A stretch of 64,000 nucleotides of DNA from Aspidapion aeneum (Eukaryota; Arthropoda; Insecta; Coleoptera; Brentidae). Made by a program: the position numbers and the translations under genes. Of the stretch, positions 22,221-34,722 are shown piece after piece. The number at the start of each line of letters is the position of its first letter. Positions within the stretch are counted from its first letter, which is position 1. The notes under the pieces were generated by a model, which worked only from the letters and a program-made list of their open reading frames with translations, had not been told where the DNA came from and did no database searches. Location of the stretch: assembly GCA_963576565.1 (NCBI GenBank), contig OY755042.1, positions 4,702,112 through 4,766,111 on the forward strand, read 5' to 3'.

Positions 22221-23517
22221 TTAAATAAAGACACACATAAAAGTCATGGTCAACTTGTCTTTAAGAGAGGTCTATTGGTTCTTTTTCGGTTTCTTTTGAG
22301 ATCGAAAAGTTTTTAAAAAAATAGTTATTTACCTAACAAGTGCTGAAATTGGTCATCTACACCATGCTACGGCAATTCAACGAATGCACAGATTAGGTTA
22401 GATAAGATTAGTATTCTATTTCTATACCCTTTTTTAGTTCAAAGTCTCATCGAGTGCGGCGCTGCAATCGGTCAACCGGCGCGGCCGCGGCAGCCGCCAA
22501 TTTTAAAAATTAAATTTTTATTGCACCAAAATGTTTGCATTGTTTCACATAAACAATGAAACAATGGAAATATTTTGGCAGTAAATTTAGAAAATAAAAC
22601 TACATATATATGTGGCTAGGTATTTATTACAAATAACTTATTTTAAACTTTATTAAATGATTTTCATGAACAAAAGAATAAAATAGCATAAAGTACGGCA
22701 TCATGGGGTCTCGCCCCCACCCCAACACATATTCCTGGGTGCGCCACTGATATATTAGGGGGGCTAGCTCAGTCACGATATATCATACTTTTTGTAACAC
22801 TTTTGTTAAGAGATCATGGTTCGGTTGCTAATTTTTGTATACCACACAGTTGCCCAGGTCAAATGCTCAAAATACTTAAGGAATGTTCAGAGTATCCTAT
22901 CAATCCTAGCAATGCCTGTAGTAAGAACCAAGGTCACATAATGACTGCTGCTCTCCTTATTACTCATTATCAGTTTTACCTATACACTTGGCTATTACGG
23001 CTGTAAATGACTCTTAGGCACAGTGCTAAATTGAACATAAAGAAGTTTGGCTGTAATAGCAATGTTTAAAAAAATATTTCCAAACTAGTAAGAACCTTTC
23101 ATTTTGAAATTTGTATTGGAGAACTTGGCTTTACTTTTATCTCAATTCTTTTTACGGAATGTCATTTTCGCGTACTTGGCTTTTTTTTACATGAAATATT
23201 TTTGATATGATCTTAATTTTCCAGAGATCTAAACATTTGTTACCGTCCAAGACACACTTCTGTCAAGCAATAGCAGGTTAAGAAAAAAGAACCTCAAAAT
23301 AGACTATACTGAATTCAAAATAAAACTTGTCCTTTGTTTGTTGTGCGACCGATGCACTGTAATGAGGGATAAAATATTGCGGCTTTTCTTACTTCTTTTG
23401 ACCCTAAGCATAAAATAACGCGCATGATACATTTATCATAACCAGAGTTTGCTCGAGTTGCGGAATATGTTTAACAAGCCCTTGCCTAAAAATCGTGTCC
23501 CGTGGGATAGTTGTGGA
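22221..23517. repeat. Intron sequence; fragment of the 61441 foldback at 22985-23215
   Basis: About 230 bp around GAACCTTTCATTTTGAAATT and TTTTACGGAATG match the foldback element at 61441-61860. The rest holds no recognisable gene. Confidence 0.6.
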
Positions 23518-24419
23518 CAGGGTTGTCAGACGTCCCGCCTACGGTAGGACGCACACAGGCGGATTTTAAGAAAAAGCTGGCCATAACCCCTAAACACTAA
23601 AAAGCCCTGTTTAATTGTAAAATTGCTATTAGTCCAATCACTGATGATCATGCTAGGCCGTGACCATGTCACGCCTAATTTGAAAAACAATTGCCATAGT
23701 AATGACCGATGAAACTTCCATTTATTTTTTTATGTTATTTGCGTTACTTAAATTTACAAAAGTTGATGGTTAAAAAGCTCTTTTAAAACTTGCGCCTATT
23801 ATCAAAAATAATTTTTTTGAATATGGATTTTTAATCTAGAGGTATGTAGCTATTTATTGTACATATTTAACATTGTTTTTTATTTTATTGGTAATATTTT
23901 AAACCGGCTTAAAGCAACCGTTGCAGAAAACTTTTTAAATTTTCATTTTCAGAAATAGAATTTGACTAAATGTTTCAACTTCATCCAACTTTATTGACAT
24001 TTTTGGTCCTATTAAGTGCATGCATATGTTTTCTAAGTAACAAAGTCTGTTTCAGCTGCGGAGTTATGCGGATCGAGTAAAAAAGTTAAAATTTCTTTTT
24101 GTGTATATAGAAAATTGTCCAGTAAGAAATACGTACATAATATGCGTAAATTAATAAATAAGTTTTCTTAGCTTTAATAACAATGGTTTTTGTAAACCAA
24201 AAGTATAATTATTATGTCACATGTATTCTGATTTCATTTTTACCTTCCTAGCTCGCGCAGCAATGGCTAGAAAAGGTATTATTTTCGACAACAAAAAAAA
24301 TTGAGATAACACTGTAAAATATGTTATTTTGGTGTATTGTATCTTAGCAATTTTATCGTGACGTCTGTCCGTGTGTGTGTCTGTGTGGTGTATTTAGGTG
24401 TGTGTATATCTGTTCGGCG

Positions 24420-24865
24420 CAAACCAAATAAAAGGGTGGGGGTAGATTAAAAAAATTAGAGTATATGTGAAAATATGACGTGTGTGATATCAAACGAAAG
24501 GTAATTAAGTCTTAAATTAAACAGAATACATTTTAGTTTATTTAAAAAAAAAGGGTGGGAGTAGATTTGAAAAATTAGATTTTAAGGGAAAATATGGCGT
24601 GTGTCATATCAAACGAAAGGTAATTGAGTCTGGAGTTAAACAAAATACATTTTATATATTTTTTTAAAAAGGGTGTGGGTATTTTTTTTCAAAATTAGAG
24701 TTCAAATCAAAATATGGCTTGTGTGGTATCAAACGAAAGGTAATCTGAAGTTGAATAAAATATATTTAATTTTTAGTTATATTAGCTCACACGTACACTA
24801 TAACTATAGTACATTGTGTGAGATTAGGGGCCCATATATTGGCAGAGTATTTTTCTTGCTAGACA
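24420..24865 (+). mobile_element. Hairpin-ended repeat element, copy B (5' truncated)
   Basis: Contains the three GATATCAAACGAAAGGTAAT units and the terminal AGCTCACAC...GTGTGAG hairpin, followed by ATATTGGCAGAGTA, but lacks the first hairpin and (GTCT)n part. It is nested in the hAT-type element 23518-26328. Confidence 0.8.
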
Positions 24866-25897
24866 ATATTCTTCATTTATAACAAAAGTCGGAAAAAACA
24901 GAAAAAGTTCAATTAACTTGTTTTTGCAAAAATATCACATTGTTTTATGCAATTGCGAATTTTACATACCTACATGCTGGTTAAAACAACAATTTATTGT
25001 TAAATTTTGTGCGCTAATGACCCTAAGTGGTTGATGCGCCTTGTACTAAAATAAAAAAATAAAAAAAAAAAACATTCTTTCATGGAGGTATGCAATTATT
25101 AAAATCAAATATTGCAATATTTTGTATAAATTTATACAGCCAAAATTCTGGTTTCAACGATTTTTTAGGAAGCATTTTAATTAATTAGTAAAGTTCTAAA
25201 TTTTATTTTTTTGTGCGGGGTCCTTAAAGAATTTTTCTTCTTTATCTTTTTTAAACAATAAATCATATATTTTTTTATTACTATATGCAATTTTAGAGGG
25301 CTGTAAATGGATCTTAGGTTTTGACCAGCTTTTTCGTGAAATCCGCCTGTGTGGGACGGTCCCTCTTTTTGTCGCTCGGTCCCGCTTTTTTTAAATCCCA
25401 TTAAAGTCTCGCTTTTTATGCAAATTGTCCCGATTTTCCCTCTTTTTTCATTTTTGTCGTATTTTTTAACCAGTCTGTATCTACTTAAACATAACTTATA
25501 AATTTTATTTAGAAAAAAAAAACAATCGTAGAGGAATGTTTTACTTTTTCTTTTAAGTTATTTTTTCATAAGGGCGGATATTTGTTATCCGTACATACTT
25601 ATCTTATGTGTTTGTTCATATTTGTTTATTTTAAATAAAATTCACAAATCACTTTAAAAGAAATCACAGATCATATATTTTATTATGCATGGTATTTTGA
25701 TCATCGATATATAATGAAGACAATGGAAGTTTAAAACACAATTTAATTTAAAAGTTTTTCACCTCCTCAATTACCTACAAAAAAACTTACTAAATTTGAA
25801 TAGGCATAATCTTTAAATTTTAAAATGAATTTATTAAATGTATTTTTGGAAACGTAAATAAATAAACACACCATCTAGTTCCTAAAACACTCCAACT

Positions 25898-26218
25898 ATA
25901 TACAAATTGTGAAAGGCTTTCGCGGCCATCGTCCAATGGTGGGTGTGCTTTCGGGCTGTTCGGCCGTCGTCGTTGGAAATTCGTTCTCGACGTTTCGCGA
26001 TCTCGAGTGGATGGCATCTTCAGGAGATGTTGACTGTTTGTCGGCTTCTGGAAGACTGGTTCCAACGACGACGGCCGAACAGCCCGAAAGCACAACCACC
26101 AGTCTTCGAAAAGCCGACAAACAGTCAACATCTCCTGAAGATGCCATCCACTCGAGATGGGGAAACGTCGAGAACGAATTTCCAACGACGACGGCCGAAC
26201 AGCCCGAAAGCACACCCA
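25898..26218. mobile_element. Palindromic Penelope-type element with hammerhead motifs, copy 1
   Basis: About 320 bp starting ACAAATTGTGAAAGGCTTTC and ending AGCACACCCACCA. Two inverted arms each hold the motif CTCCTGAAGATGCCATCC...GAAACGTCGAGAACG: minus strand about 25975-26030, plus strand about 26125-26178. Near-identical flanks CACTCCAACT and CACTCCAGCT suggest a target duplication of about 10 bp. Several overlapping open frames on both strands are consequences of the palindrome, not genes. Confidence 0.75.
26129..26176 (+). ncRNA. Hammerhead-like motif (variant)
   Basis: Core CTGAAGA, stem II GCCATC with GATGGG (one mismatch against GATGGC in other copies), GAAAC, GTC, and helix I TCTC/GAGA. 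An extra U lies between the core and stem II. Probably a weak or dead copy. Its partner on the minus strand is at about 25980-26026. Confidence 0.55.
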
Positions 26219-26339
26219 CCACTCCAGCTTTATGTTAGGATCAATGTAAATTTTCTATTTAAAATTTTTGTGTTTACGCGTTTACTTAATTTGTCCCGCT
26301 TTTTAATTTAAAAAATCTGGCAACCCTGGTTGTGGAAGA

Positions 26340-28690
26340 CCTTTTAAAACTACCCTCGATCGATTGGTAATAGATCACATGGAAAAATATGTAATTACTT
26401 TTATTATAGACAATAAAATTTTCTTTTCAACGATATATTAGTCAGTGTCAATGACAAACTCTTCAGCGGCGTCCGTTTATTGAGGTGATGAAAAAAATGA
26501 AAAAAAGAAACATGTTTATTACATGATTTACCCGTTTTCCTTGAAAACTAAGCTCTTTATCAAAAATTGTCTCCTATAGGCAATTGTAGACAGTGAAATT
26601 TCCTTTAAAATGATGTATAACAAGGTAAGATTATTTTTATTTTTAACAATTTAGGGTCGTCCGTAAATTAAATCAATTTTAAAAAATCACTAAACTTACC
26701 AATTTTCTCAAAAACTGCTTTTTGGGGAAAAAAATTATTTTACAGTTTATTGAAGAAAATTAAATTATTTTTTTAATAATATACAAGCTAGTGCGGTCAG
26801 ACAAATACCAAACTCTCCAGCGGCGTCCTTTTATGAAGAAAATGTAAAAAAAAATTAAAAAACCACATGTTTGGCACATGTTTTACCCGATTATCCTAAA
26901 AACCAAGCCTTCTATCAAAAATCATGTTCCAAAGTCGATTGTAGACAATGAAATTTTCTTTTAAATGCTGCATCACAAAGTAAGTTTTAGCTTTAAATTA
27001 AATAAGATCAATTTTTACAAATCACCAAACAAATTAATTTTTTTACAGGTTTTAACCAATTTCCTCAGAAACTAAGCCCAACTGGAAAAAATGTGTTTTA
27101 AACTTTATTGTAGAAAACAAAATTCCCTTTTTATACCGATATACAAGTCAGTGGGTTAATGACAAACTCTCCAGCGACGTTCGTATATAAAGGTCATGTA
27201 AAACAAAAAAATATATATATTTTTGTAACATGTTTCACCCGATTTTCCAAAAAAACTAAGCTTTTTATGAGAAATATGCTTTACAGCTGATTTGTAGAAA
27301 ATATTTTTAAAACTTCAGGGGCCGTATATAAAATAAATTTTTAAAAATTACGAAATGGAGCACTACACTATAGCCGCCATCTGCATTAAGTCTTTGCACT
27401 CCTCGTACCTCCCCACCCTCCCTCCCGATCCCCTCTACAAAAAAAGGAAAGGAAAATCCCCCCGAAAAAAGATGCTCTGTCAGCAAAGCTCCTACTCACC
27501 TTTTCTCCACATCCTGCGCCATAATTTTGTAGGTACGATTAGACGGTTGAGGGGGGGATGGCCTACTACCGCCACTGATTCAAATTTTAAGGATCTTAAA
27601 AAAAATCGAACCAAAAGTTTGTTGATTTTTAAACATTGATTTAATTTACGGACGTCCCCAAAGTTTTAAAAATTAAACTTTTCGTACCTTGTTATACATC
27701 GTTTAAAAGAAAATTTTATTTTCTACAATTAAGTATAAGAGACATTTTTTGATAAAAAACTTGGTTTTTTGGAAAATCGGGTGAAACATTTACGGACGTC
27801 GCTGGAGAGTTTCTCATCAATCAAACCTTACTAACTTATACATCGTTAGAAAGGTTCATATTTTATCTTCTACAATAAAGTTAAGAACACTTTTTTTTAT
27901 TGACCTTAGTTTCTAAGAAAATTGGATAAAGCCTGTAACAAAATTAATTTGTTTGGTGATTTGTAAAAATTGATTTTATTTACAGACGCCTGTGAAGTTT
28001 TATTCTGAAGATAAATCTTACCTTGTGGTACAGCGTGTACAGGGAATTTTTAATGTCTATAATCGACTATAGGGCACAATTTTTGATAGAGGGCTTGGTT
28101 TATAAGGTAGTCGGGCAGAACTTGTGATAAACATGTGGTTTTTTATATTTTTTTAAATTTTCTCCAAAAACGGACGCCGCTGGAGAGTTTGCTGTTAATC
28201 TGATTGCATTAACTTATACACTGTTTAAAACAGAATTTCATTTTCTACAATAAAGTGTGTAATAATTTTTTTTCTAAAAAGCTTAGTTTTTGAGAAAATT
28301 GGATAAAACTTGTAAAAAAAATGGTAAGTGATTTTTCAAAATTGATGAAATTTACGGAGGCCCCTAAATTGTTATAAATAACTCTAATCCTGCCTTATTA
28401 TACACCGTTTAAAAGAAAATTTTATTGTCTACAACTGACTATAGGACACAATTTTTGATAGAGAGCTTGGTTTTCAAGAAAATCGGGGAAAACAGGTAAT
28501 ATGCATGTTTCTTTTTTAAAAATTTTTGCATTACCTCAATAAACGAACGCCGCTGGAGAGTTTGTCTTTGGTCGTACCCCACTGACTTGTATACCGTTAA
28601 AAAGGAAATCTTATTGTCTACAATAAACGTAATTACATATTTTTCCCTAAGAAGCTTAGTTTTTGAGAAAATTTGAAGAAAACCTAAAAA
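26340..28690. repeat. 2.3-kb inverted repeat made of about 350-bp tandem units
   Basis: The left array (26390-27350) holds at least three units marked by AACTCTCCAGCGGCGTCCG at about 26457, 26815 and 27168. The right array (27640-28690) holds inverted counterparts (GCCGCTGGAGAGTTT at about 28169 and 28551). The spacer 27351-27640 has an open frame of 94 codons with no recognisable domain. Confidence 0.8.
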
Positions 28691-29000
28691 ATTTTGGTTT
28701 TGGGGGGTTTGGGGGGTTTTTGCAGCTAAAATTTAAAAAATTAATATAATTTTATTTTTAGGTTAGGTCTTACACATGTTTGAATCATTTCTCTGTCATT
28801 GTGGCTTTACGGCATCACCATAGTTAAATTTTCAGAAATTCGAACACGACTATAAGAGGAGGGGGGATAAAAAACATTGGACGAAGAGTTGGCTTGGTAA
28901 CATCCAGATCGTTAATCTGTGACCTATTCTTAGCTAGAATCCACTGTCAAAGTGCGGTCCTTATATTTTGCATACTTAACTACCTACAGCTCCTGCACTA
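28691..29000 (-). repeat. Dispersed repeat, inverted copy of 660-905
   Basis: Matches 660-905 in reverse orientation, including GGGGGGTTTGGGGGG and TCGTTAATCTGTGACC. Part of it is also found at 57930-57995. Confidence 0.65.
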
Positions 29001-29403
29001 AATAGTAGTATCATAAAAAACCAATTGCTTTATATCTCAAAACAATAAAAATGTTACTAGGATCATTCAATTCGGCTTTGGACTAGACAAGTCAAACCAA
29101 AGCCAATTTTCCCACATTTTATAACGACTGACCAATCGTAACCGTGGATTGAAGTAAAAATTCACTCTCCGGGGAGCATTTACAGAATGAGCGCCCTGTA
29201 GCACTATTCTGAAAATTACCACGAATCTAGGGGAAAAAATAATTTCCCTTGAATACGCACACCTGATTGGTCGACGCACTTAATTGTTCTATTGGTCGAC
29301 GCACTTAATTGTTCTATTGGTCGGTAGTGAGAGAAATAAAAACAAACAAATTCCATAAAAAATTATGTCATTATTATCGAAAGGGATGTTTTTTGTTTTT
29401 GAG
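29001..29403. repeat. Spacer with a short tandem repeat at 29271-29325
   Basis: GGTCGACGCACTTAATTGTT repeats about two and a half times. Nothing else recognised. Confidence 0.55.
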
Positions 29404-29406
29404 AGA

Positions 29407-30538
29407 ATAGAGTAAATGCACCAGTAGTCGTCCACCTAACAGTATTTCTCAAACAAAATTAGTTTTAAAAAATATATACTTAGGAGCAGTCCATCATCCT
29501 AGATAATGCCTGTGGGTTCTCTTAAACTCAAAAATAGCCTAATTACAGAGATAAAAATTTTAAACGAAAAATAATAAAAATACAAGAATTCCAGTACTCG
29601 GCCACCAAAAATCTAAAGTCGGCCAATTTTCAACCAGTAGTCGGCCTAGGTATTTTGTAATAGAAAGGTGGGTAATAATAAAAAAATAAAAATCAAATAG
29701 GAACAAACTTTCTTAGGTATTTTACTTATTTACTTTTACTTATTAAATATTATATAAAAATGAAAACAAAATTCTACATCAAAACATAGTTCATGTGATG
29801 CGATTTCACACATGCACAAAAATAAAAATATTTATTTATATTTTAATATTTATATTTATTTTTATCTGTATAAACCCAGCCTAAGAAACACTATAGCTGA
29901 ACACTGGTCAAACAAATCCTGAAATCAGTCTCTCTCTGAAAGTATTGTAGTTGAAGGGTGCCGACTACTGGTTTTGAAAAAAATATTCAGTCGGCCGCCC
30001 GGCCGACTAGTAGGTTTTTAGAATTATTTTTGTAAGATTTTTAACATTAAATTACTACAAAAATAACTCCCAAATAATATGCAATCTAAAATTTAGTAAG
30101 GACACTTTGCAGTTCACTAAAAAATACTATTTTCCACACCACCAACATCTAGCAAAAATCTTAAAATTTCGTACTTTAAATGAACACATCGTGCACGGCA
30201 ATTTCAAACTGTCATTTTAAAATGACTGTTTATATAAAAATTCTTCGTTTGAAAAGAAAAATTGAATATAAATGCATAGAATTTTCAAATTACATTATTT
30301 TTCTTAGACTAAATAAATTAATTTACGGAATAAATTAATTTACGGGCTGGTCCTCAGAACAAGGTAGTGGTAGCCGTATACATCGATGTTACAGTCTCCT
30401 TATTAATTAATTTATTTAGTCTATGACCACACCTCAAAAAATTCCTTTCATATTTATTATTTTTCTTATTATTTCATAAAAATGGCAAAGATGGCCGAGT
30501 ACCGGTTGGGGGACGACTACTGGCGCATTTACCCTAGT
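29407..30538. mobile_element. 1.1-kb element with TAAATGCNCCAGTAGTCG terminal repeats
   Basis: Ends GTAAATGCACCAGTAGTCGT and (inverted) GTAAATGCGCCAGTAGTCGT, with GTCGGC/GCCGAC words also inside (29610-30015). No coding frame. The right end is duplicated at 31380-31440. Confidence 0.65.
30307..30421. mobile_element. 115-bp MITE, TA target
   Basis: Perfect 17-bp inverted ends GACTAAATAAATTAATT, flanked by TA on each side; nested in the 29407-30538 element. Confidence 0.8.
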
Positions 30539-30654
30539 GCTAGTGGAGGTTAAAGAGGGAAAGCTAAGATTTTCGGAACACGAAATAAAAGAAAAATATT
30601 GAAAAAAGGCAATAAATTTCTGGTTAAAAGCGCATTTGTTTATAATAAAATTTT

Positions 30655-30790
30655 TTAGCTCACACTACTACTATATAAGTAGTGTGAGCTATGGTGATCC
30701 TAGTTTTTTCGAGAAAAAAAAGTTGCTCCGATTTCAAAAATTTTTATATATCTTTGCGTTTCAGATGATTTTGAAACTTTTTTGTTTTGC

Positions 30791-30825
<35 letters not shown>

Positions 30826-31365
30826 AACGACCAACCCGCATAACTCAAAAACCGCTTGTCCGATTTTAATGAAATTTGGTACCTAAGTTCGGTCTTGGGC
30901 CGTGATGGTCCCATTTAAAAATGAACAAAATCCACCGAACGCAAGCTAAATAAAAGGGTGGGGGTAGATTCCAAAAATTAGAGTTTATGTGAAAATATGG
31001 CGTGTGTGATATCAAACGAAAGGTAATTAAGTCTGGAGTTAAAAAAAATGAATTTTAGTTTATTTTTAAAAAAAGGGTGGGGGTAGATGTCAAAAATTGG
31101 AGTTTAAGTGAAAATAAGGCGTGTGTGATATCAAACGAAAGGTAATTGAGTCTAGAGTTAGACAAAATACATTTTAATTTTTTTTAAAGGGTGGGGGTAG
31201 ATTTAAAAAATTTGAGTTTAAGTCAAAACATGGCTTGTTTGGTATCAAACAAAAGGTAATTGAGTCTGGAGTTGAATAAAATATATTTCAGTTTTTGATT
31301 ATATTAGCTCACACTATAACTATAGTACCTAGTGTGAGCTTAGGTGCCCATAGATTGGCAGAGTA
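30655..31365 (+). mobile_element. Hairpin-ended repeat element, copy C
   Basis: Full copy: AGCTCACACTA hairpin, (GTCT)n at 30791-30825, three internal units, terminal hairpin and GCCCATAGATTGGCAGAGTA. Very close to copy A. It lies exactly between two tandem copies of a flanking segment (30440-30650 and 31366-32765). Confidence 0.85.
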
Positions 31366-31468
31366 TTTTTCTTATTATTATTATTTTTATGGTAAAGATG
31401 GCCGAGTACCGGTTGGGGGCCGACTACTGGCGCATTTACCCTAGTAGAAGTTAAAGAGGAAAAGCTAA

Positions 31469-32668
31469 CCCAACTAACATTTATAGTAGCGGTTACATAT
31501 TCTAAAGGCTTTGCTACTTTCTTATAGTAGAAATGTGGTGATCCCAACCAAAATTTGTTACTTTTTAGTTCTAACAACTATTTAGTATCAGGAAATAGTA
31601 GATGTTTCGTAAAAACGACCCTCTAAACTACTTCATAGGATTGTTTCTTGATAGTCGATTCTGATAGTCTTCTCTACCACAATAGGACGTTGCTAAAGTT
31701 TTACTTTCTTTTTAGTCGTTATTTCGTAGTCGCCCTTACTTTTATATCCTACTTAATTACCACTAGAAAGTTAAGCTTCATTGGAGTCCCAAACAAGTGT
31801 ATCCGACAACTACATTATAACTTTAATTTTTACCACAAAAGTTTGTGTCATCATAGTAACATCTGATGTAACAATGTAGACAAAATAACTTTTTGGATCA
31901 ACTTTAAAGCCGCAACTACTTTCAAGTAACCTTTTCGACTATCAGGGAATATAGTTTGGGACGCCATGTTTTTATGTAAGAAAGAAACTTTAATATTTTT
32001 GTTGTCGTTTTATGAGCTCATATTAAAGAGCCATACTATTTTATAAACAAATTAGTTGAAGCTTACCAAAAATGCTCTTCTTAAGCACCATTTGTTGGAG
32101 TTAACTGTTGATTATGAAAACATAACCTCCAAAATCACAACACAAAAATTCCATCAGCTACCAGAAAACGGCTCAATTTTACGGGCGCACCGGTTTTTTG
32201 CAATATATATAATGCATGTTATACAAAAAACTTTGCGTCGCACTCGAATTTTGATCCTCTGCTCGTAAATTCTCACACTTTTGGATAACATAGTTCATAT
32301 TATAACCATAACCAAACAAAAAAACTAAGCGAGTCTGTTTACTGTTGTGTCCACCATATTGTGTAACAATTCTACCAAAAAGAAACGATTATATTATTTG
32401 CAACTACATCGCAACTTTTATGCCATTACGGAAAAAAAACAGCCTCTACGACGTAGTAGATACCTGGCTACGACGTAGTAGTGTAGTTGTTACTACAGTG
32501 ACTTTAAACACTTGGCCAAGTAGTTATAACCAGAAATTGGTTCCCCACTTAGGGAATTATAACGTCGCTGTATGGTATACTGAGACGTAGCGGGAGTACG
32601 TTGCGGTTACTTTTAAGAAATTCTTTCTAGTTGGGGTTTCGTCGTTACAACTTTAATTGTTTGTTGGG
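31469..32668. mobile_element. 1.2-kb insertion with CCCAAC ends, empty site known
   Basis: It interrupts the second copy of a duplicated segment. The first copy reads AAAGCTAAGATTTTCGG (about 30561-30577), while here CTAA is followed by CCCAACTAACA...TGTTGTTGGG-type sequence and then AAGATTTT. Ends CCCAACTAACA and (inverted) CCCAACAAACA match at 10 of 11 positions, and AA is duplicated. The interior is rich in GTAGTA and TAGTAAC words and has only short open frames. Confidence 0.7.
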
Positions 32669-34183
32669 AAGATTTTCGGAACACGAAATAAAAGAAAAAT
32701 AATAAAAAAAGGCAATAAATTTCTGGTTAAAAGCGCATTTGTTTATAATAAAAATATAATATAATTTTTTTTATTAATATCATAAGCAATAAAATTCGTA
32801 TTTCGATCATTAAACTCAAAAACAAATAATATTATAACATATAAGCACTTCAAACAACTTGAACTAAGCCAAAAATCTGTTCAATTTAACAAACAAAGCC
32901 GAATTTCAAATACCTATTCATAAATATATTTTCCGATAATTTATAAAAATTTTTGTTTGGATTTAAAATTTTTCAAACTACGTAATAGAACGAAATAAAT
33001 AGCGATAAAAGGTGAGATGATAAAAGTGATAATAAAATATATAAACATGCATAGAAGCAAGCCCATGTGGGGGAGAGCGGGGAAATACGGTCGTATACAT
33101 ATTTATTAAATCCGATGAGTTTTTTGTAATTAGCCTTTAGTCAGTGGCGGCCCCTGAGCTGTAAAGCTGAAAGGGCGCAAGCGATGGCTTAAGAGTGGGG
33201 GTTCTGATTTTTTTTTAAATTAATATAGAAAAAATACCGCAATATGTTGAAAAATCTGAATACTAAAAAAAATTAAAATAAAAATCAACAAAGGATTTCA
33301 TTTACCTGCTTACATTGCTTTAAATTTTTCTTTTTTACTTTCGTTACGTTAAAAAAATCGTCTTATCATGTTATATTAATCAGACCATAACATATTGGTG
33401 CAAAGGGGACCGAGCCGCGATATTCTGAGAATCAGACTGGCCGCTAGTGGTGTGTAAATACTATCTACTCGATACTTTAATATCTGATACTGGGCGGGTT
33501 CGAAGTAATCGAATCCTTCGACGCCAAATACTCGAATCCCGAATGGGGCCGAAGCCGAAGTGTTACTTTCGTATCAATCGTATCGGCATCGGTCGTATGA
33601 GTAACGAGCAAGTGCGGATCTGGGTGAAAATCTAGGGGGGGGGGGGTAATTCGCCTATTTTTCCTTTAATTAATTAAAAAGTGCATATTTTTTGTTCTAA
33701 GGGGAGGGGGGGGGTAATTACCACGTTACCCCCCCTCAAATCCGCGCTTGGTAACGAGTTTGGAGTACTTGTAATCATTTAAACCGATATTTATTATTAA
33801 ATGAACTATTGCGTATACGTATACGATTGACAACATAGAAAATCTCAGTATTTATTGGATTTACCGATAATATAATGATTACTTAGTACCGAATACAAAA
33901 TATCTGATACTCGAATAGGAAGTATCAGTATCTACTCGATACTTGGAAAAGTAATCGTTGCACATCATTACTGGCCGCAAAATAACTGCACCCTTCATTG
34001 CATTAAAACAGCGGTCTGCCTCCCCGCCCCGTTTCCATAGTAATGCGGGCGCAAATCTGGCTTGCGGCCCGAGAAGCTAGCAATTATCGATTCATTCATG
34101 AATTTTATTCATGGTATGCGTTTAGGCGAAAGGAAAAATTAAGGAATAGGCAAAACATTTAAAAAAAAAATAGTTCTAATAGG
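32669..34183. other. Intron sequence without recognised gene
   Basis: Contains G-runs (33635-33645, 33705-33715) around an inverted GGTAATT/TACCCCCC pair, and GTATC/GATAC-rich sequence at 33460-33960 (ATCTACTCGATACTT repeated inverted and direct). No coding frame. Confidence 0.45.
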
Positions 34184-34570
34184 CAGCGGCGTAGCGTGCC
34201 CGAAAGGGCGGGGGGGGGGGCGACAGCTAAAAAGGGCGCCTCTGATGAAAATCTTGTGGCAAAAAAAAACAAAAAGGTCAAAAAGGCGCCTCTCACAAAT
34301 CTTGCGACCAAATAAAAAAAAAAAAAAAGGTCATCATGTGTGAGGGGGCGGCCGATCAGTCACAAGGGCGCCTCTCACGAATCTTAAGACCAAAACAAAA
34401 CAAAAAAAAAAGGTCATCATGTCGTTAGTTTCCTTTGGCACCCACTGAATTGGCCATTACCGGCCCGACTTAATAAAGCTGAGGGCGCTTCGGCCACCTA
34501 TGGGGCGCCACTACCCTCGGGCGGGGGGGGGCGGCGACGAACCCCCCGCGCCCCCCACGCTACGCCGCTG
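34184..34570. mobile_element. hAT MITE with perfect 8-bp target duplication
   Basis: Ends CAGCGGCGTAGCGTG and its exact inverse, CAG...CTG as in hAT elements; CTAATAGG on both sides (34176-34183, 34571-34578). It is 387 bp, G+C-rich with G-runs, and contains three degenerate GGCGCCTCT...AAGGTCATCATG units. It lies 150 bp upstream of a Rho exon. Confidence 0.9.
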
Positions 34571-34722
34571 CTAATAGGGATTTTATTTTTTTGTAATTTG
34601 TGAGGTAGGGCGCGCGGCCATGCTGCCAAGAGCAGCGCCCCTGCTGCCAAGAGCTGCGCCCCTGCCTGTACTAGACGGTTTTTATAACATTAGATCTGAC
34701 AAATATAACATTTTCTTTTCAG

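Larger units (their letters stand above)
23518..26328. mobile_element. hAT-type element, 2.8 kb, perfect 8-bp target duplication
   Basis: The termini CAGGGTTGTCAGA and (inverted) CAGGGTTGCCAGA agree at 12 of 13 positions. GTTGTGGA lies directly outside both ends (23510-23517, 26329-26336), the 8-bp duplication expected of hAT. Subterminal GTCCCGC words occur at both ends. No transposase survives. The element has itself been hit by a hairpin-ended element (24420) and a hammerhead-bearing palindrome (25898), which account for much of its length. Confidence 0.85.

Noticed and set aside
22740..22775. tRNA-like A box (GGGGGCTAGCTCAGTC)
   Set aside because: No B box (GGTTCGANNCC) at the right distance and no cloverleaf; not a tRNA gene.
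25820..26311. Several overlapping open frames of 108-131 codons on both strands (also 60297-60693)
   Set aside because: They occupy the same palindrome and translate its inverted arms into nearly the same peptides; the sequence is explained by the ribozyme-bearing element.
31590..31625. Hammerhead-like GTTTCG with a short stem (ACGA/TCGT)
   Set aside because: The CTGANGA core is missing.
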